Below are positions 22,233 to 34,617 of a DNA stretch of 64,000 bases, in pieces. The translations under genes and the position numbers were made by a program. Each line of letters starts with the position of its first letter. Position 1 is the stretch's first letter. Under the pieces are notes generated by a model. That model saw only the letters and a program-made list of their open reading frames with translations. It did not search any database and was not told where the DNA came from. Source of the DNA: Nyssa sinensis (Eukaryota > Streptophyta > Magnoliopsida > Cornales > Nyssaceae); contig CM018052.1 in NCBI GenBank assembly GCA_008638375.1, forward strand, positions 4,481,017 through 4,545,016, in the 5' to 3' direction.

Positions 22233-24191
22233 GACAGTCTATGTGGGGTTTTAACCTAAAACATAATTTAATGTGTTAGGATAAATTCCACCCAATTTAT
22301 TACTCTTCTGGTAGTTTCATTAAACCACAAGGTTCACTTTCATGACTTCACGTATTTTTCTGTATTTGTTTTCATAATATGGACCTCGTCATTGGGTTCG
22401 GAACGTCGAAGAAAGTCAATTTAGACCCTCTCGGCTTTTTACTTGGCTTCGGGTACATCAGGGGTATTTTGGTCATTTTTACATTTGTGAAACTCTGACT
22501 CCGATTCGTCATTTAATCATGTGCACAGTTTCACAGGTATCTGGGCCTCTATTGGTATCAATTCCGTCCTAATTAGACTTCATTTAGACTTCGTATAGCA
22601 TTAGGGGCATTTTGGTAATTTCATGCGTCATATTTTTTAGTACTTCGTTTGCTAGTACAGACCCCACCGTTGAGTCCAGAGCGCTCAACATAGTCAAAAT
22701 GGACTATCTTTTAGTGTTATTTGGCCCTAGGTGTCATTAGGGGCAGTATAGTCATTTACTATTTACGCTTCTTTATTTTTTGGGACTTAATTTCTCAAAT
22801 TGGACTCCACCATTGAGTCTAGAAAGCATGAAATAGTGAAAATACACTATTTACTTATTTTATTTGGACTTCGTTTGACGTATTTAGTGTCCAAGGGTAA
22901 AATAGTAATTTTATCCAATTAATAAAACAATTAAAATAATTATTTTATTATTTATTCATTTTTCCAGGGGTGTGTTTGCATTAATTTTTCAGAAGCTGGG
23001 CTAGAGCAGAATTTCCCAGAACTGTTGGGGTCAGAATATAAATAGTTAAAGTTTCGGTTTTCTATTTTAGGTTTTTATTAGTGAACCAAAGGGTTCACAA
23101 TTTGTAACCCTAGACCGGTCCTCGATCATAGTGAACCAGTCGGCTTAGTTTCTTCAGGAGAACCGGAATAACATATCCCAGTTATTCTAATTTAGCCCCT
23201 TATCCATATTTTGGTCATTCCAATTCTTAAATTCCAATTTCTAATCCACGCGCCCAAACGGCCCTAATCCAATTTAAAATAATCCTGTTTCTCCAAAATG
23301 GCGCCATCCCACTAAAGAGGTGGCACGCCCATGAGTGGACACGTGTCTGCGTTGACACGGTCTGCCCAAGCAAGTTGGACGAGTCAACTCGGTCGACTCT
23401 TCGTCTTCTTTATCACCCATGCGTACTGTAGCCCTAGTTTCCGATTTCAAAACCTTCAATTTCGTGGAATTTCAGCCATCGATTCTCACTGTTTTCACTT
23501 CTAAAACATTTCTGGAAGCTAATAAACATTTTAACATTCGTTTGAGGCATTGGATCGAGTTCAAAGGGTTTTGTCCAAGAGGAATAACCGAACCTGCAAC
23601 GGGTTCGTATACACTAGTTTTTAAACCAAATCAGTTGGTTTTTGTCTTGTTGTGACCATAATAGCAGGGAGATTTGATCCTCATTCCAAAAACATGGGAT
23701 AATGGTCTATCTTAAGAGTTGGGATTTCAACCCGTGACTTGCTACTTTGTTTTCAATGGTCTTATCCTGAGTGTTGGGGTTGCGGTCTAAAGTTTTTAGA
23801 ATGTTAGAAGGGTCTAGTTTAAGTCTTAATAGGCCAAACTAGGTTCGGTGCAAGTGTTCTCAGACCTGTTCTAACAGAGGTCATTAATGGCGATTGTATA
23901 CGGGTTTTAGTGTTCTGGGCTATTTCAGTGGTCTAATACTCACACATTTAACCTAGATTTCACAGTCTTAACTTCATACATGCAGTAATAGTCCAAAATA
24001 CACCAAAATAGTGGAGGAAATTCAAAAGAGAAAATCTTAAGTTTTTGGTGTTTACCTTGTACAACAGTTTTTCTCTCTGTTCGTGGCTCAAGGTGAGACC
24101 TCAGTGTGGTAGGTCTTATCCTATTCGTGCCGTCCTCAGTTCTCCCTCCTTTCGCTCCTTCAATGGCCACACACAAGCATACACACTTTGC

Positions 24192-24196
<5 letters not shown>

Positions 24197-24261
<65 letters not shown>
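24197..24261. repeat. (CT)n(TA)n compound microsatellite in LTR B2
   Basis: A CT run passes directly into a long TA run. Low-complexity frames across it (RERERE or IYIYIY peptides) are not genes. Confidence 0.95.
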
Positions 24262-24263
<2 letters not shown>

Positions 24264-26518
24264 TACACAAGACAACCACTATTCTGATTTCACTTCAACC
24301 GTTCATACACCTAATATAAAATTATGTGTATTTTATTTATCCAATTTGTAAGTAATCATTTGGTTGCATGTAAATTGGTTGGGGGAGTGGTGATCAAGTG
24401 CTGAAGTAGGGTGATGATGGGGCTAGGCTGCATAGGCTGAGGTAGTGGTGAGGTGTTGCATGCATGGCCATTGGCCAGTTTGGGAGGTAGCCTTGGCTGA
24501 ATTGGTTTTAAATACAATTTGTTGTATATGTAGTCACAAAGGTGCTAACAGCCTACTTGGTAATTTTTTTAGATGCATAAGGTCTTGCCCACTTGGTCAA
24601 GGGTTCAAATCCCCTTGGCCTCACTTTTGGGCATTTTTTTCCCATTTGGGCTTATGCTCTGTTTGGCTGTCGCATAATTCTGTTTTGGCTATTTCCTCCC
24701 TAATTTCTTTTCTGTTGCTCTTTTTTCAACGAGGTTTCTTCTAGTCAACACCTATTCAGGTTAACTTCAGTGTCCAAGGTCTAGTGTCAGTTATTATTTT
24801 CTCGAGATTTTTGTGGTTAACTAATTCGAGTTTCACTAGTGTTAAAAATGGAGTTTAAATAGTCAAATACCACATTAGATTCCAAAAAAAGTTTTATTCA
24901 ATTAATTAATAGGGAATTAAGTCTGGGGTGTTACAGTTTCCTCTTAGTAAGTTGTTCCCTACCACAAGGGCTATAATCCTTCTGATTGGTTCGGCATTGA
25001 AGTGAACATAACTCCCTAGGGTTGAGAAAAGCCCTTCTAGGTATGATATTTTGCTAAGTAAAGAACATAGTTAAGTTTAGTAGTATTTTTATGTGTTGAT
25101 TGTATGACTTACATGCTTACTTATTGTTAGAAAACCACCTAACATATAGTTACTTTGAAAACCTAGGGTTGGTACCTTGTGTACTTGTGTATTCTTTGGA
25201 AATTTGGTGAAGTGATGAATATGTTACATGATTATATGTATAATTCATTGCATTCTAACTAATGTTCATGTAGACAATGTCTTATAGTTTGAAAGTTATG
25301 TTTTGCTCAATGTATTGATACTTTGTGTACTTGTGTAATCTTTGAGAATTTGACAATGTTGTGAATATGTAACATGATTATATGTATAATTGATTGGATT
25401 ATATGCTATGTTCATGTAGACAAAGTTTTGTGGTTTAAAAGTTATAGTTTTCTTTATGTATGATGCATTATTTAAGGCACACTCCATGGGTTTGATAAAT
25501 GCCTCATTGAAATTGCATAGAAAAATCAAGGCATCTTGGTATACTTGAATCTTTGGAAACATGGCCTGTGTTAAACACTTTGGTGCTATGCATTATAAGG
25601 GTGTAGATCCTGTGGTGAAAAACCCAAAATCTGGCCAATGACAGTACTCGCGTGCTGACGGGGGCGGACCGTGAAGCGAGGCATGTGTGGGCATAGAGTT
25701 GCATGTGTGTGTCATGCATATTGCCATTGCATTGCATTAAAGAATTGAAAGGGGATATAATTTATAAATGTTCACTTTGCACATGCCACGCCTTATCTTT
25801 GTTCTTTATATTAGCATTATGTCATACAAGCTGTCGTGCTTATCCTATACGGGATTACATATTACGGGATTACATATTACAGATAAGACTCCCGGCATAT
25901 GAGACTTGATGAAGTCTTGAAACATGGAGGGGAAAATGGACCTTGAAGAACATTTGGCCCTTGGGGCATATTTTTGGTTGTATGAAGGCATAAGTCCTAG
26001 GACATATGTATTAACTTATAAAATTTTGTATAGCATTGAAACAATGGGCAAGACCCTAAATTTGTAGTGAGTATGGAGCTCGTAACACTTAAGCTTCAAG
26101 TACACACATATATAAATATATATGGTGGATGTATGTTTTAAATTATGAATAAACGGCTTTGTTGTTTAAATTATGTATGAATGGTTTAGTTGAGTAAGAG
26201 GATGTAGTTTGGTAGTTAGTTTAAGAGTCATGGATTATGTTGTAAAATATTAGGTGGAAAATGCTTAGAAAAAAAAGGAAACCATGTAAAAAAATTTTGT
26301 GAATTAAAAAGAGTTTTTGGGGTGTGTAAAAATGCCTATATATAAATAAGAAGAGTGCCAAAAAGTGGGGGTTAAAAACCTTGAGGAAGTAGGTTAAAAA
26401 TTGAAAAAATTAGCTTGCTGCACTTTGGAAAAAAAATTCAAAAATGGAAGAAAATAAGTTGCAGCAATTACACTGTAGTTACAAGAACAACACACTAGGC
26501 TATGCCCCACACGCCCAG

Positions 26519-26960
26519 CCACATGCCTAACCGCGCGCGTGCGGGTGAGTGCGCCTGGCCGCCCCGCGCGCCTGGGCCTAGCTCCTAGCCCCTGGCCCAG
26601 TCTCTTGCACCCTTGCCACCAGCCTTTGGCTACTTGCCTTGGGCCATGTTTGGCCAACCCTTAGGCCATGTTGGCCAATCACCTTGGGCCATGTTTAGCC
26701 AATCCCTAGGCCATGTTTGGCCACCCTTTTGGGCCATGTTTGGCCACCCTTATTGGCCATATTTGGCCACCCTTTGGGACCATATTTAGTCACTACTTAG
26801 GAAAATATTTGACTTTTACTTAGGCCATATTGGGCCACCAACCTTGACCATATTTTGTAATCATCTTAGGCTATACTAAGTAACCACTTGGACCATGCTT
26901 GGTCGCCACCTTGAAGTCAGGTTTTGAAAGCACCTAGGCTATGTTTAGCCTATACTCTAA
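26519..26960. repeat. CpG-rich islet and GGCCATGTTTGGCCA minisatellite in LTR A2
   Basis: Reverse-complement counterpart of 10650-10910. About a dozen degenerate units spaced 20-25 bp, each near-palindromic (TGGCCAAACATGGCCA on the other strand). Confidence 0.8.
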
Positions 26961-27264
26961 GCCATTATAAGACATGATCTTGGAGATTAACAAGTAAAAG
27001 CCAATTAAAAATAAATATATTAATTTAATTCTTTTATTTTATTATTCTCATTCACACCTCGGGTTTATGAAAATTCGGGACGTGACAGTCAATTTCAATA
27101 ACAATAGTTATAGTTCAAAATCAGCATCATGGTTCAATCATAGTTCGATAACAATTTCATAGTTTGATAATCAAAATCGTAGTTCAATAGTTTTTAGTTC
27201 GATGATTCAAAGTTCAATCATAGTTCATATTCGATATTCATAAAGGTTCAAATCATTAAAATTC

Positions 27265-27540
27265 CTCTTCTATGGCCAGCAAATTAGAACCTTACTGACT
27301 GAAATCGATATTCAATAAGACTAGTCCAATAATGGCGTTCTGTACAGCTCACCAGCAATATACCCCGTGCTTAGGGTTCGATAAAGTCACAATCTATTCA
27401 ATAATGACCATCATAGAAGATTCTATGGCTAGCAAATTAGAACCTCGCTGGCTGAGACCGATATTCAATAATGCCACTAATATACCTCATAGGCAGGGTT
27501 CGATAAAGTCACAATCTATTCAAGAGTGACCAATCATAGA
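27265..27540. repeat. Two-copy ~146-bp tandem repeat in LTR B1
   Basis: CTATGGC(C/T)AGCAAATTAG ... GGGTTCGATAAAGTCACAAT occurs twice, at about 27270 and 27422, with the copies ending in similar TGACCA(T/A) strings. Confidence 0.85.
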
Positions 27541-27870
27541 AGGGTGGTTTATTCAAAACATCAAAATCACATCCAAAATCAATAACATCAATAACAATTT
27601 CAGTTATTGACACAGAAGTTTCATATTTAGCCTTTAGTCAAAACAGTTTAGAGATCGGTAAGAAAACTATATAGTGTCACGAGTATCTTACAAAATATTT
27701 TCTTGAATCAAAGGGAAGATAATATAGATATCAATGAATCATTTAAAACATGTACTCGGTACGATGTTTCTGTTAACAAAGGTTATAAGGAAATGACAAT
27801 ATATATATATATATATATATATCAATAAGTCATTCAAAACGATATCAAATGAAATATGTCTATTTTCAAG

Positions 27871-28120
27871 TCATAAAAGAGTTCAATATTTATATCTATA
27901 ATAAAAATCCACCTCAAGCATGACATAGAAATACTCATTAGATGTTTATTATCAAAGTCATAAAAGAGTTCAATATTTATATGTATAATAAATCTACCTC
28001 AGACATGGCATGAAAATACTCACAAGGTGTCTATTGTCAAAGTCATAAAAGAGTTTGATATTTATATATATATATATATATATATAATAAAATCCACCTT
28101 AGGCATAATATGAAAAACTC
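27871..28120. repeat. Three-copy ~85-bp tandem repeat in LTR B1
   Basis: GTCATAAAAGAGTT(C/T)(A/G)ATATTTATAT recurs near 27871, 27957 and 28042; the third copy has an expanded (TA)n. Confidence 0.85.
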
Positions 28121-30933
28121 ACTTGAAGTAAAAAAAGCTTAATCCAAAAACCCTTCCTTTAAATGAGGGTCCCTATAATCACAATTCAAGGTCTTGTTAC
28201 TTTTTTGTTTAAAGCATCACACAATTCAATTGTTAACTTAGAGCTCTTTCTATTCCAATTACCCTATTCCTATAACTTCATTAGGTCTCAAGGATGCATC
28301 AGTCATTTTTTAGTTTGTTACCAGGTCTTATTTTTTCTTAAAAGATGTCACTATTAGGTCCAGAGTGTTGAAGACAATCGGTTTAGGCTTTTCTAGATCT
28401 GAATTTGCGTACTTATAGTTTATTTTGAGCCTAGGGGCATTTTGTAATTTTGTGCTTTTACGTGTCATATTTTTTAGTACTTCGTTTACTGAAATGGACT
28501 CTACCGTTGAGTTCGGATTGTCCAACATAGTCAAGATGGACTACCTTTTATATTCAATTGGCCTCAGGTATCATTAGGGGTAAAATGGTAATTTTATAAT
28601 TTACGTGCCTTAAAGTGTGTGGTTCATATATGTGCGGCTAAGGGTTTGAATCTCTGGAGCCACTGCTCCTTTATTTTTTTGAGTTTTCTTAGGCTAAAGA
28701 GTGGATAGGAATTCAATCATGGGATAAGATATCCTTGTTCAGAACAGGGCCACTAGATTAATTTACTATCTTTGCAACCAAACACCCAATTATATTTTAA
28801 ATCAAATCTCAATATTTCGTTGTTTCAATAAATCCTTTTGTGCGGTCGGGCGGGTTCTGACCTGAACCCGGATTTGATCCGAACCAGACCCAACCACGGT
28901 TCTTCTTCTCCGGTGAGGTTGCTAGTGTCTTCTTCGGCGCCGGTGACTGTCGCTGGTGATCTTTTAAGGTATTCTCAACGGGGTTTGAAGCCTAATTCCT
29001 TGAGGATTCCATTTTTAGTTTTAGTTTTTCACCTAGCTTCCACCATAAGCTCGAAATAGGCACTTATAACTGGGCTTCGACGAGGTCCAGAATTTTCGGT
29101 GAGGAATTTTCTTCTTATTTCGTGGCTTTTCAGCAATTGTTTTGGCCCCAATTTCTCACGATATGTTTCTGAACTCCTAGGGCACACTTTCCCATTGCTT
29201 AAGCCCCATAAAATGATCAAAATCTTGATCATCCATCAAGCCAAGTCGTACCTGCAACTTCTTATTTCTCTATGGTCTCTTGACCATTCTTAATGATTTA
29301 AATTTTAAAATGCTCCATTTTCAATGCTCTTTCGAGCCATGCATGTGATTTCAAGCTTAGGTCAAGTTTGTACAAAAAAAATTTTTATCCACCATTTTGG
29401 GTTTACTAGTTCTAGGGTTTCTTCCTAGTTAAATAGCACTGCATGCACAACCTCTCTTCCCTTCTCATCTTTTTCTTTTTCTCTCTCTTTCTATACCTGC
29501 ACATGCACACACTCACTTACACAAGTCTGAACTTACATAATTCTGCACACACGCAATCCATATATATATATATATACATATACACTTGCGTATACATATG
29601 TATATATTATATAAGGGTAAGGTGTTGCATGTGTTTCTATTGGTTGGTTTGGGAGGTGGGATGGCTTTTATATAACATATATGTATATCTAGTGCAATAT
29701 ATGGCACAAATGTGCTTGCAGCCCAAATGGCTTATTTTTTGGATATAAGTTTTTCCCACATTTTTGGTCTTGGTATCAAATCCCTTGGCCAATACTTTTG
29801 GCCATTTTTCAAACCTTTTTGTCCTTATGCCTTGTTTTGCATAATCCTATTTCCTCCTTTTTGCTTTATTTCCATTTTTCTTTCTTCTCGTCTGCTTGTA
29901 TTTTTATTTTTGTTATTATTACTATTATTATTATTATTTTTTTGTAGTCTTTGTTATCTCGGTTAAATTTCTTGTAACTTTCATTTTGCTTCGTAAAGTT
30001 TTTTAATATTAAATTAGTGACTTAATTCCCGATAATCGGATCGGGGTGTTACACGTAGCATCCACTTGCCACCACTACATTGTAACCATTTAAGTTATCT
30101 AGTTTGCCTTCCATCATCTCCTTTTATCATGAGTATTCCAAGTTAATGTATATTTTATGAATATGACATTTTGACAAACACATGGCATGCAAAACATTTA
30201 CAATCATTTTATCAAACATTTGGTGTACAAGGCATCTACAAGACAATTTATCAAACATTTGGTGAGCAATGTATTTTTATTACTTTACAAAAATTAGAAT
30301 TAGTAGGCTTTCCCTTATATGTTATTTAACATAGTTTGACATGAGAAGCATGCTTGAAACCCACATCTATTTATATAATTCACTTTCATACACTTAGCAT
30401 AGTATAAATATCATGTCTAAATTCATAAAATCTGGTAGAGTAAAAGTGAACCATTTCTTTTGCAAGAAAAACATAGCATTGTAGTTTACGATTCTAAATA
30501 TATTATACAATCATGAGCTAACTCATTTTCAAGACTTACAATACACATATCATTCTTTAAACACAAAACTAACAACATAATCCGGAAGAAAATTATATTT
30601 CCTACCTTAAAATAGCAAGTAGAATGATTCTCTAGAAGAAAATTTGTCCAAGAAATGCCTTGATCACCAAAATCTTCACTTTCTCTCTCCTAGGGTTTGT
30701 TTTCTTTGTCTTTACTGTTGAAGATGATAGAAGAAATGAGAGAAACCTATTTTCTCCTTTTTTATAGACAAACTTTCAATAATTGTCATTCAAAACAAGT
30801 TTCATTAAATTTCACTTTTACCTCAAAGACTAGTAAAACTTCTAAATTTCACAATTTTACATTATTTACTATCCACTTTCCAAGAAGTTTTTATTTATTA
30901 TTATTATTATTATATTTTTTTACGATTGTTACA

Positions 30934-31359
30934 AATCATGCCATAATTGACTATCTGCCAATAATGCCATGATTGACTATTTTGATTAGTGGGTTTTGTT
31001 TAAGGATCCTGGACAACCGGAATTCATGTGGAAAGGTGTGGGTGTGGCATCCCCACCATATTTTATTTCCACTATGCAAGCCCAAAATTATTAAAAAGGG
31101 CTATTGAGGGTATTTGTGTAGTGTTTTGGACACTCAAGCTTAGATTCCTCTAATATAAGTGATTCTTATAGTTCGTGATTTTCTCGATGTATTTCTAGAA
31201 GATCTATCGAGCAAGCTAGTTGATCGAGAGATGGAATTCTCTATTGACCTAATTCTTAGAACCTAACCAATCTCCAAAAGTCCATATAGAATGGTGTCAT
31301 GAAAAATAAAGGAACTAAAGGTTTAATTGCAGTAATTGTTGGATAAGGGATTCATCCGT
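30934..31359 (+). pseudogene. pol: Tekay-type pol, protease-to-RT linker (segment 2)
   Basis: After the TSD AATCA the sequence continues the protease (HAIID), then reads FKDPGQPEFMWKGVG and VASPPYFISTMQAQ, and, in shifted frames, DFLDVFLEDL, LVDREMEFSIDL and PISKSPYRMVS. These are the conserved linker and RT N-terminus of Tekay/Del pol. There are several frameshifts and stops and a small local duplication of the GACTAT stretch near 30948-30980. LTR D interrupts it at 31360, within LDKGFI. Confidence 0.8.
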
Positions 31360-34300
31360 TATAACACCCCGATCCGGTTATTGATAATTAAGTCGCTAAT
31401 TAAATATTACGGACTTTATGAAACAAAATAATAGTTAAGAAAAATTTGATCAAGAAAAAATAAAAGCTATAAAATAATAAGATTTTGATTTATGAAGTCT
31501 ACACATGAAGGAAATAAATAAAAATACAAGCACATGAGGAAGTAATGGGGTTTTATATGGGTTTTATAAAATACAAAATGCTAAACAAGGCATAAAATAA
31601 AAAATGCTAAACAATGAAATTTGATTGGGTGTGAGGGTGGTGTAATGGGGTTTTATATGGGTTGTATATATATATATATATGCGTATGAGAGAAGAAGTC
31701 AGAATTGACTTAGCGTGCATATGTGTGTATAGTGTGCGACTAGAGAGAGAGAAAGAAGAAGAAGGACAAAGGGAGAAGTTGTGCGGCTGCCTAAACCAAC
31801 TAGACTTAAGAAGACTTGGAACTAAACCTAAAGAAAGGAGAAACACCATTTGTAGAAGGTAAAGCTTTAAAACCCTAACTTTCTCTCTCTAAGAAATCTT
31901 GTGTATACGTACTGTTTAATGAAAAAAAGGTGCATGCATATGTTGATGAATTGATGAAAATGGGAAGGGAATAGGATTGTTTGAGCTTAAGAAACCCTAA
32001 GATAACATTGTGATGCATTTGGAAAAAAATTGAATTATAATAAAAACTTAACCAAGACTTGAAATGGACTCTAGGGCTCAATAGAGCATCTAAAATGGAA
32101 CATAGAGCAATTTAAATCTCAAAAAATGATGGACAGACCCTTGAGATTTCACAATTTACAGTTTAGAGAGAGAGAGAGAGAATGTAATGAATGTGTTTTG
32201 GGTTGTTTCCTTCCATTTTAAGAATGGGAAAAGGTCCCTAGGGGTTCAAAAAATCTGAAGAAACAAAAGGGGGCAAAACTAGTACCTAAAGCTTCACGAA
32301 ATAGAAAAACAGAACTTATTCAAAAAAGGGTGGCTCATTAGAGTAGCCACTGAAATAGCCTATTTCGACAACACATGTCCGGCCAGGCCTAGTTTTGACC
32401 CTAGATATGGAATCCTCATGGGGAGAAGGTTCGAACCCCGTTGGCCTCGTTACCAGAAGAGGTCGCTAGAGATCACTGTTGACGGAGAGAGTGACCGGAG
32501 GCTCGCCGAAAAAATGAGGAAGATGATCATTGTTCGGGTCAGTCTCGGGTCGGGTCTTGACCCGAATGTTTTAATGGAATTGGGCTAAAGTGGGATGACG
32601 TCATTTTGGGGCATTGGGTTTTAATTTAAAAATGAGTTCTGGTCTGTTTGGCAACAAGGGTAAGGCCTCGATTTAATACACTTGTTCAGACTTGGGATAT
32701 CCTATCCCTATTTAGTCTTTTATCCGCTATTTGGCAGCCTAAAAATCAGAAAATATAAGGGGAGTCGTAGCCCCCCAGTTTTGAACCTCTGTCCTTGCAC
32801 GTGTGAGGAATTTAACTCGAAGCACGTGGCCACTGTGCCAGCTTCACACATGTGAACATTATTAACAAAATATATATAATATTAATTAAATAATTTAATT
32901 AAGTTAAATTAATTTAATTATAGTAAAATGTTTTCGTTGGCCAAAAAAATAAAAAAGGCAGTGTAACCTAATATTTTTGGACATTTCGGACTCAACGGTG
33001 GAGTTTGATTTGTGAAATTGCATCCCGAAAATTAAGACACGTAAAACGTAAAAATTATCATTTTACTCTTAATGATGGCCGAAGCCAATTAAATATAAAA
33101 AGTAGCCTATCTTGACTATTTTGGACGTTCCAAACTCAATGGTGAGATCTATTAAACCTAAATATATTTTAAGAAATATGGAACAACAAATGAGGTAATG
33201 CCCATTACGTCCCGAGAATAAATTTAGTTATAATATGAATTCAAAAAAAAGGGGTGGGACCTAACTTAAAGTTTTAAGGCTACTAGACCAACGAATAGAA
33301 TTCGTTAAGGAATATTTCGTTACAAAAAATAATAAGTGGTCGATAATAATGCCCTAGTTATATTCTAATACGAAGTTATATGCATTTGACTTATGAATCT
33401 AGGAACTAAAGAGAAGGGAAAGGAGAATAAAGAAACAGAGTGAGAAATTGAGGTAAGTAATCCCGTATCCTGGATCAGTGCTATTTATCTCCTATTTGAA
33501 AAATACTTGATCCATTTTGTGAGTAATCTTATATCCCGAATAAGTGATATTTCATCTCTTATTTGAAAAATTCTTAAGTGTTTTATCTCCTATTTGAAAA
33601 ATGAATAATTTATTTGTGAGAAATCAGGTACTCTCAATTAGTGAATTTTTATATATGCTCAAATGACTATTTGCTATTTATGAAATATCCGAGAACTATG
33701 ATCTTCATGACTATATTTTGAAATTACATTCATGTGTATTGATTTAAAAAATTTCTATAAACCATGGCACCCTTTTTAATGAAAAAAATAATTTGTGTGA
33801 ACTAATTTTGACTATGCAACCTGAATCATACTTGTTTTGATTCGATCATGTGTTTGTGTGAGACCTATCCATATGGCGCCCTGACTCTTGTATTGAGACC
33901 TACCCATATGGGATTTTGACTCAATGTGTAATTCGATTCTTGGGCATTTGTTATTCGATATTATATTATTTGTTTCGCGATAATTATCTGAACCATGTTT
34001 TAAGAAATGAATGTGCTATTATACATTTTGTGAATAACTCTACATCATCTGCTTTGTGTTTTAATATTCAAACTATACTATTGAAAATAACGTGTTTAGA
34101 ATTGCATATGTTATATCTGCTTGAACCTTCAGTATGTTTTATACGTGATCCATTTTTAAAGCATGTTTTAAGATATTCTTGTGTATATGTTATCTGTTTG
34201 AAGAAACTTGATGCCCATGGTATTTTGTGCAAAACTCTATCTTTGCAAAACCTGTGATAGGATGCAAGAATTATTCATGAGCTTAGTGAAGCTCATGTGG

Positions 34301-34438
34301 ATTTATCCAACATATTTTAGGTAGTTGAATTAGCATGGAGGTAGCAAAGTCCCCACAGTATAGCTGAGAGAATGAATGCAATGGATCTTTTCGGTCACTG
34401 ACCCCTAATCTGCATAGGGTGGGTTTTGGGCCGTGACA
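31360..34438 (+). mobile_element. Solo LTR D (B family, plus orientation, 3079 bp)
   Basis: Begins TATAACACCCCGATCC at 31360, where TG has become TA, and ends GGTTTTGGGCCGTGACA at 34438. The flanks TCCGT and TCTGC differ by two transitions, but the RT reading frame of the old Tekay element continues across the insertion, which confirms the ends. Contains (TA)n near 31668, GA-rich runs near 31740 and 32165, and B-family modules near 32990 and 33135 on the opposite strand to the minus-sense copies. Confidence 0.82.
32777..32840 (-). other. tRNA-like pol III A-box and B-box pair, possible SINE head
   Basis: On the minus strand TGGCACAGTGG (32840-32830) fits the A-box consensus, and GGTTCAAAACT (32787-32777) is one or two bases from the B-box consensus. 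The spacer is 42 bp, within the range of tRNA-derived SINEs. No poly(A) or TSD pair was established, so this may be an old fragment within LTR D. Confidence 0.35.
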
Positions 34439-34617
34439 TCTGCTCTAGTGCATCACCTTGGTGCGCATCGATTTTATTTGTGAAAAATAAAGATGGGTCC
34501 CTAAGGTTATATATTGATTTTTGAGAATTAAATAAGGTCGCCATAAAGAATAAGTACCTCTTTTATAGGATTGATGAAGTATTTAATCAATTCCAAGGAG
34601 CACAAGTTGTCACATCC
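34439..34617 (+). pseudogene. pol: Tekay-type RT N-terminus (segment 3)
   Basis: Translation gives FVKNKDGSLRLYIDF, ELNKVAIKNKYLFYRIDEVF and NQFQGAQV, the fingers region of a Ty3/gypsy RT. LTR E interrupts it at 34618. The downstream catalytic YxDD region is not in the window; it may lie beyond the right edge, outside E. Confidence 0.82.

Larger units (their letters stand above)
20822..24935 (-). mobile_element. Solo LTR B2 (B family, 4114 bp), deepest layer of the left stack
   Basis: Starts TGTCACATCCC at 20822 and ends GGGGTGTTACA at 24935, with an exact GTTTC duplication on both sides (20817-20821 and 24936-24940). It has B-family modules at 22391, 22668 and 22811, and (CT)n plus (TA)n at 24197-24261. 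It differs from other B LTRs by a coding-like segment at 21933-22232. Confidence 0.92.
20226..27087 (+). mobile_element. Solo LTR A2 (A family, plus orientation, net ~2.74 kb) split by LTR B2
   Basis: Starts TGTAAAGATC at 20226 and ends CGGGACGTGACA at 27087; flanks GTCAT and GTCAA are a 4-of-5 TSD. Its sequence is the reverse complement of LTR A: GCCGGTAGGGCAC near 20261, the GATATTCT-like GAATTGAGGCATTTCGGG block near 20580, the CpG islet at 26519-26640 and the GGCCATGTTTGGCCA repeats at 26640-26960. Own sequence is 20226-20821 and 24936-27087. Confidence 0.87.
19566..30053 (-). mobile_element. Solo LTR B1 (B family, net ~3.6 kb) split by LTR A2
   Basis: Starts TGTCACGACCCGC at 19566 and ends TCGGGGTGTTACA at 30053, flanked by CATAG (19561-19565) and CGTAG (30054-30058), a TSD with one G/A transition at a CpG. 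Own sequence is 19566-20225 and 27088-30053. It carries B-family modules (GAGTTCGGATTG near 28508, (TA)n near 29562) and local tandem repeats at 27265-27540 and 27871-28120. Confidence 0.85.
18032..30933 (-). mobile_element. Solo LTR C (net ~2.4 kb) containing three further nested LTRs
   Basis: Starts TGTCACACCCCG at 18032 and ends CGATTGTTACA at 30933, flanked by the exact duplication AATCA (18027-18031 and 30934-30938). Own sequence is 18032-19565 and about 30054-30933; the rest is B1 and its contents. It sits in the protease coding region of the old Tekay element. No gene is visible in its own sequence. Confidence 0.88.

Noticed and set aside
24560..24640. tRNA gene suggested by GGGTTCAAATCCCC
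   Set aside because: Only a T-arm-like word; no acceptor stem, D-arm or anticodon arm could be placed around it.
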